Part shown: piece by piece, positions 6,599 to 8,812 of the stretch
How the letters are laid out: each line of letters opens with the position of its first letter
Numbering within the stretch: position 1 is the first letter of the stretch
Assembly: GCA_964402955.1 (NCBI GenBank)
Contig: CAYOEZ010000204.1
Location: 1 to 8,812 of the forward strand
From: CAYOEZ01 sp964402955
GTDB lineage: Bacteria; Chloroflexota; DTOL01; DAOUCN01
Length of the DNA: 8,812 bases
Reading direction: 5' to 3'
Translations under genes and position numbers: made by a program
The notes under the pieces: model-generated
Database searches by the model: none
What the model saw: only the letters and a program-made list of their open reading frames with translations
What the model was told of the DNA's origin: nothing

Positions 6599-6655
6599 GT
6601 TTTCGCTGGCAATGAAAACATCACAGCGGAAGTTTTCACTGTCAATGAAAACATC
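6599..6655. repeat. Two tandem palindromic units, GTTTTC-N12-GAAAAC type
   Basis: Two similar 24-base units begin at 6599 and 6632, 33 bases apart. Both read GTTTTC(G/A)CTG(G/T)CAATGAAAACATC. Each is a near-palindrome: the second unit contains TTTTCACTGTCAATGAAAA, which is symmetrical around its central T except for one pair; the first unit has two mismatched pairs. They begin 10 bases beyond the reductase stop. Paired dyads at this spacing, about three helical turns, could be binding sites for a dimeric regulator, or a small dispersed repeat. Confidence 0.7.
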
Positions 6656-6664
6656 TACGCCAAA

Positions 6665-7627
6665 TTACCACGCGTACCCCTCCGGCGCTGCGCCGGGGCC
6701 AGGCCAGATTTCGTCAAGGCGCTTGAGGGTTTCGTCGGAGAGCGTCACGTCGAGCGAGCGCACGCTGCTCTCGAGTTGGGCGACTGTGCGCATACCCATG
6801 ATAGGGATGACGCCGGGGCGGGTCAAGAGCCAGGCGTGAGCAACGTCGGCAGGATCGAGACCGATCTCTTTACACAGGGCTTCGTACCGCTCCACCTGCG
6901 CCTTGTGTGCGGCGTAGATCTTCTGCCCACCCTCGCTGGCGCGCCGGCCTTCGGTGGCGCTGCCCGCGCCGCCGGCCAGGATGCCGCTGCGCAACGGGCT
7001 GTAGGCAAGGATGCTGATGCCATAGGCCCGGCAGGCAGGGATCACCTCCTGCTCGATATTGCGTACCGCCAGGTTATAGCGGCTCTGCTCGGAGACGAGT
7101 CCCATAAAGTTGCGCGCTTTGGCGGCGCACTGCGCCTGCACAATGTGCCAGCCGGCGAAGTTGCTGCTGCCCACGTAGATGATCTTTCCTTCGCGCACCA
7201 GTTGCTCCATCGCCTGCCAGATCTCTTCCCAGGGCGTCTCGCGCTCGATGTGGTGCATCTGATAGAGGTCGAGGTGGTCGGTCTGCAAGCGGCGCAGCGA
7301 GTCTTCACAGGCCTGGCGAATATGGTAGGCGGAGAGGCCGCGCTCGTTCGGGCCATCGCCCATGGGGCCATAGACCTTGCTGGCCAGGACAATCTTGGCC
7401 CGTCGCCCGCTGTCGTGCGCCAGCCAGCGACCGATGATCTCCTCCGTGCGGCCAACCGGCGGGCGGCCATAGACGTTGGCTGTGTCGAAGAAGTTGACGC
7501 CCAGCTCGAGGGCGCGATCCATGATGCGGAAACTCTCCGCCTCGTCGGCCTGCGGGCCAAACGCCATTGTGCCTAGGCACATCCGGCTCACCAGCAGGCC
7601 TGTTCGTCCCAAATGTACGTATTGCAT
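6665..7627 (-). CDS. Aldo/keto reductase
   Basis: A 320-residue cytoplasmic NADPH-dependent oxidoreductase of the aldo/keto reductase superfamily. Its length and motif order are typical: GRTGLLVSRMCLGTM at the N-terminus and the full catalytic tetrad Asp48, Tyr53 (FFDTANVYG), Lys84 (ASKVYG) and His125 (YQMHHIE). Cofactor-side elements follow: VGSSNF at 152-157, SEQSRYNL at 179-186, YSPLRSG at 209-215 and IPIMGMR at 274-280. The sequence style is that of the bacterial AKR branch related to YajO, IolS and YghZ; the substrate cannot be read from the sequence and is probably a sugar, aldehyde or ketone. The start has AGGAGG five bases upstream. The gene follows the right-edge paralogue after 85 bases that contain a 12-base inverted repeat, so the two may share a transcript. 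The proximity of a sugar-type reductase and carbohydrate-active-type paralogues fits a glycan-processing role, which is inference. Confidence 0.95.
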   Translation of the reverse strand: MQYVHLGRTGLLVSRMCLGTMAFGPQADEAESFRIMDRALELGVNFFDTANVYGRPPVGRTEEIIGRWLAHDSGRRAKIVLASKVYGPMGDGPNERGLSAYHIRQACEDSLRRLQTDHLDLYQMHHIERETPWEEIWQAMEQLVREGKIIYVGSSNFAGWHIVQAQCAAKARNFMGLVSEQSRYNLAVRNIEQEVIPACRAYGISILAYSPLRSGILAGGAGSATEGRRASEGGQKIYAAHKAQVERYEALCKEIGLDPADVAHAWLLTRPGVIPIMGMRTVAQLESSVRSLDVTLSDETLKRLDEIWPGPGAAPEGYAW

Positions 7628-7632
7628 TGCAT

Positions 7633-7638
7633 CCTCCT
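7633..7638 (-). promoter_or_regulatory. Ribosome binding site of the aldo/keto reductase gene
   Basis: The minus strand reads AGGAGG, then five bases, then the ATG at 7627. It sits only a few bases after the 3' arm of the inverted repeat at 7647-7710, so folding of that repeat could influence access to it. Confidence 0.75.
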
Positions 7639-7646
7639 GTGATGAC

Positions 7647-7710
7647 GGGTATCGGGTACCGGCATGTGGATTCGCCGCGCCCCATACCCGATACCCTGTA
7701 CCCGATACCC
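7647..7710. repeat. Inverted repeat with one arm and two alternative partners
   Basis: The 12-mer GGGTATCGGGTA occurs at 7647-7658. Its exact reverse complement TACCCGATACCC occurs twice, at 7685-7696 and 7699-7710. On the minus-strand transcript the two direct copies come first, two bases after the stop of the right-edge gene, and the single partner arm follows just before the reductase ribosome site. Only one of the two copies can pair at a time, giving loops of 26 or 40 bases. No T-run follows, so it is unlikely to be a simple intrinsic terminator. It may be a dispersed repeat or an mRNA-processing or stabilising element between the two genes. Confidence 0.8.
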
Positions 7711-7712
7711 AA

Positions 7713-8812
7713 CTACTGATTATACCACACCTCGTGTTCCATCCCGTCGTACCGCATCACCATCTCACCCGATCCGAAAGCGGAGTAGGCCCAGGGGCTA
7801 TCCACCAGAGGGTAGCCTTTGAGCTTGATCGGCTCGCTGTTGACGGTGGGCGCAACGTCCCAGCCGGTGACGAAGCGACCGATCGACGGCGATACGTACG
7901 TGATCACGCCATCCGTCACCTCGATGCTGGCTGTGCACAGCGCATGCACAAAGGCGTCGAACGACGACCAGTCGGCCTCACGCCCGCACTCGACCAGCCA
8001 GGTATTCTCCTGCGCTGAACAGATCAGCTCACGCCCGGCATACTGGCCGGAGTCGCCCACAACCAGCCCGTTCTGCGAGTAGATGCCCACATAGGCAGAA
8101 CCGACGCGGCCAAAGACCCAGTTGCCGTCAAAGCGCACCTCGTCGAAATGCTCCGGCTCGAAGAAGCAGTGGCTCATCCATGCTTGCGGCGGCAGCCGCC
8201 ACGTCAGTGACATCACGTTGCGTTGCTGGATGACGCGCGGCAGCGCCGTGCTGCCCGACCAGTAGTCGGGGCGCAGGCCGGAGCCTTCGCCGCACGTCTG
8301 CGGGCACGACCAGAAGATGGCCGTCTTGTTGCCCATCGTCACCTGCGCCACGTGGCTCGATGACTCGTACTCGCCCTTGCGATGATCTTGCACGCCGGAG
8401 ATCATGTAGTCGGGCGTGCGGTAGACGCAGAAGTTGGCGTGGGGAGCGCTGCCCGACGAGACGCCCTGACGTATCTTCGCCTCAACGACAGCCTTGTCAT
8501 CGGTTGCGATGCCGGCCAGCAGCGGCGGCAGCGTGTATTTGCTCGTGGCGATCGAGACGGGCGACATGCCCGCCTGGCTTTTGATCAGCGACCCTGTGCC
8601 GTAGAGCAGCCAGCAGGTGGACGACGTGCCTTCGTAGTCGGGATACTTGAGGTTGACGCCGTAGGAGCGACCATGCGTCGTGCCGAAGATGCCCTGATAG
8701 GTATCGGCGGCGAGGATGAAGAACACATAGTCGAGCACTGCCCCCGCCATCTGGCGCAGCTTGGCGTCTTCGTAGATGGCGAAGTCGTAGACGTTGATCA
8801 GCGGCGCGATGT
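7713..8812 (-). CDS. Paralogue of the left-edge protein, 5'-truncated by window edge
   Basis: The frame is open from the right edge to a TAG stop at 7713, giving 365 visible residues; the start is outside. An internal ATG at 8750 exists, but the 20 residues before it (IAPLINVYDF and on) align with the paralogue, so it is not the start. Visible residues 40-63 carry GIFGTTHGRSYG and EGTS, matching GVFGSTHGRTY and EGTS in the gene at 1-1742, followed by a helical stretch to about residue 115. Beyond that lies a strand-rich domain (YRTPDYMISGVQDHR at 130-144, PDYWSG at 181-186, PRVIQQRNVM at 191-200, WVFGRVGSAYVGIYS at 231-245). A helical barrel followed by a C-terminal beta-sandwich is the layout of heparinase- and chondroitin-lyase-type enzymes; this is a structural guess and no known family is claimed. 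The gene is GC-rich and precedes the reductase by 85 bases. Confidence 0.8.
   Translation of the reverse strand, partial: IAPLINVYDFAIYEDAKLRQMAGAVLDYVFFILAADTYQGIFGTTHGRSYGVNLKYPDYEGTSSTCWLLYGTGSLIKSQAGMSPVSIATSKYTLPPLLAGIATDDKAVVEAKIRQGVSSGSAPHANFCVYRTPDYMISGVQDHRKGEYESSSHVAQVTMGNKTAIFWSCPQTCGEGSGLRPDYWSGSTALPRVIQQRNVMSLTWRLPPQAWMSHCFFEPEHFDEVRFDGNWVFGRVGSAYVGIYSQNGLVVGDSGQYAGRELICSAQENTWLVECGREADWSSFDAFVHALCTASIEVTDGVITYVSPSIGRFVTGWDVAPTVNSEPIKLKGYPLVDSPWAYSAFGSGEMVMRYDGMEHEVWYNQ

Noticed and set aside
6599..6655. Possible CRISPR array
   Set aside because: Only two units exist, the intervening piece is nine bases, and there are no cas genes nearby.
6563..7576. Plus-strand frame of 337 codons
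   Set aside because: It is antisense to the aldo/keto reductase, whose catalytic tetrad and length are complete. The composition of the plus-strand product is typical of a shadow frame, and its start lies inside the 12-base-pair hairpin.
7713..8750. ATG at 8750 as the start of the right-edge gene
   Set aside because: The frame continues upstream to the window edge, no ribosome site precedes the ATG, and the residues before it align with the paralogue.

Overview
The window looks like chromosomal DNA from a GC-rich bacterium. The best guess is a member of the Chloroflexota. The reasons are a secreted subtilase with long Thr-Pro linkers and an LPVVL-type segment before the second linker, purine-rich Shine-Dalgarno sites ahead of most genes, and several kinds of short GC-rich palindromic repeat between genes. 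The phylum is an inference from style, not proof. All six genes are on the minus strand, so transcription runs from high to low coordinates. There is no RNA gene, no CRISPR array, no transposase and no gene-free stretch over 300 bases.

Layout in transcription order. (1) At the right edge, a 5'-truncated gene (7713-8812) for an uncharacterised protein whose visible part looks like the end of a helical barrel followed by a beta-sandwich, as in some polysaccharide-active enzymes. (2) An aldo/keto reductase with the full catalytic tetrad (6665-7627). (3) A 256-base intergenic region with three different palindromic elements. (4) A protein with a PD-(D/E)XK nuclease-type active-site motif (5605-6408). 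(5) A large secreted S8 subtilase with two Thr-Pro linkers, a BACON-like domain and a C-terminal jelly-roll-like domain (2809-5532). (6) A 188-base intergenic region holding a second copy of one of the palindromic repeats. (7) A protein resembling the DUF1444/YtpQ family (1796-2620). (8) At the left edge, a 3'-truncated gene (1-1742) for a large cytoplasmic protein with an N-terminal beta-sandwich-like part and a C-terminal helical part.

The two edge genes are paralogues. Both carry the same G-x-FG-x-THGR-x-Y ... EGTS block, at the end of the visible part of one and the beginning of the visible part of the other. Together they outline a family of roughly 850 residues. Both edge genes and the reductase are GC-rich, while the middle genes are less so: hand-counted 60-base lines give 73% at 961-1020 and 68% at 7501-7560, against 50% at 6061-6120 and 6181-6240. 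Two similar repeats of about 70-78 bases, in the same orientation, flank the nuclease-like and subtilase genes. That module may therefore have a separate history from the flanking carbohydrate-type genes. No single pathway linking all six genes can be shown. The most defensible functional theme is carbohydrate handling (two paralogues plus a reductase), interrupted by a protease/nuclease-type module.
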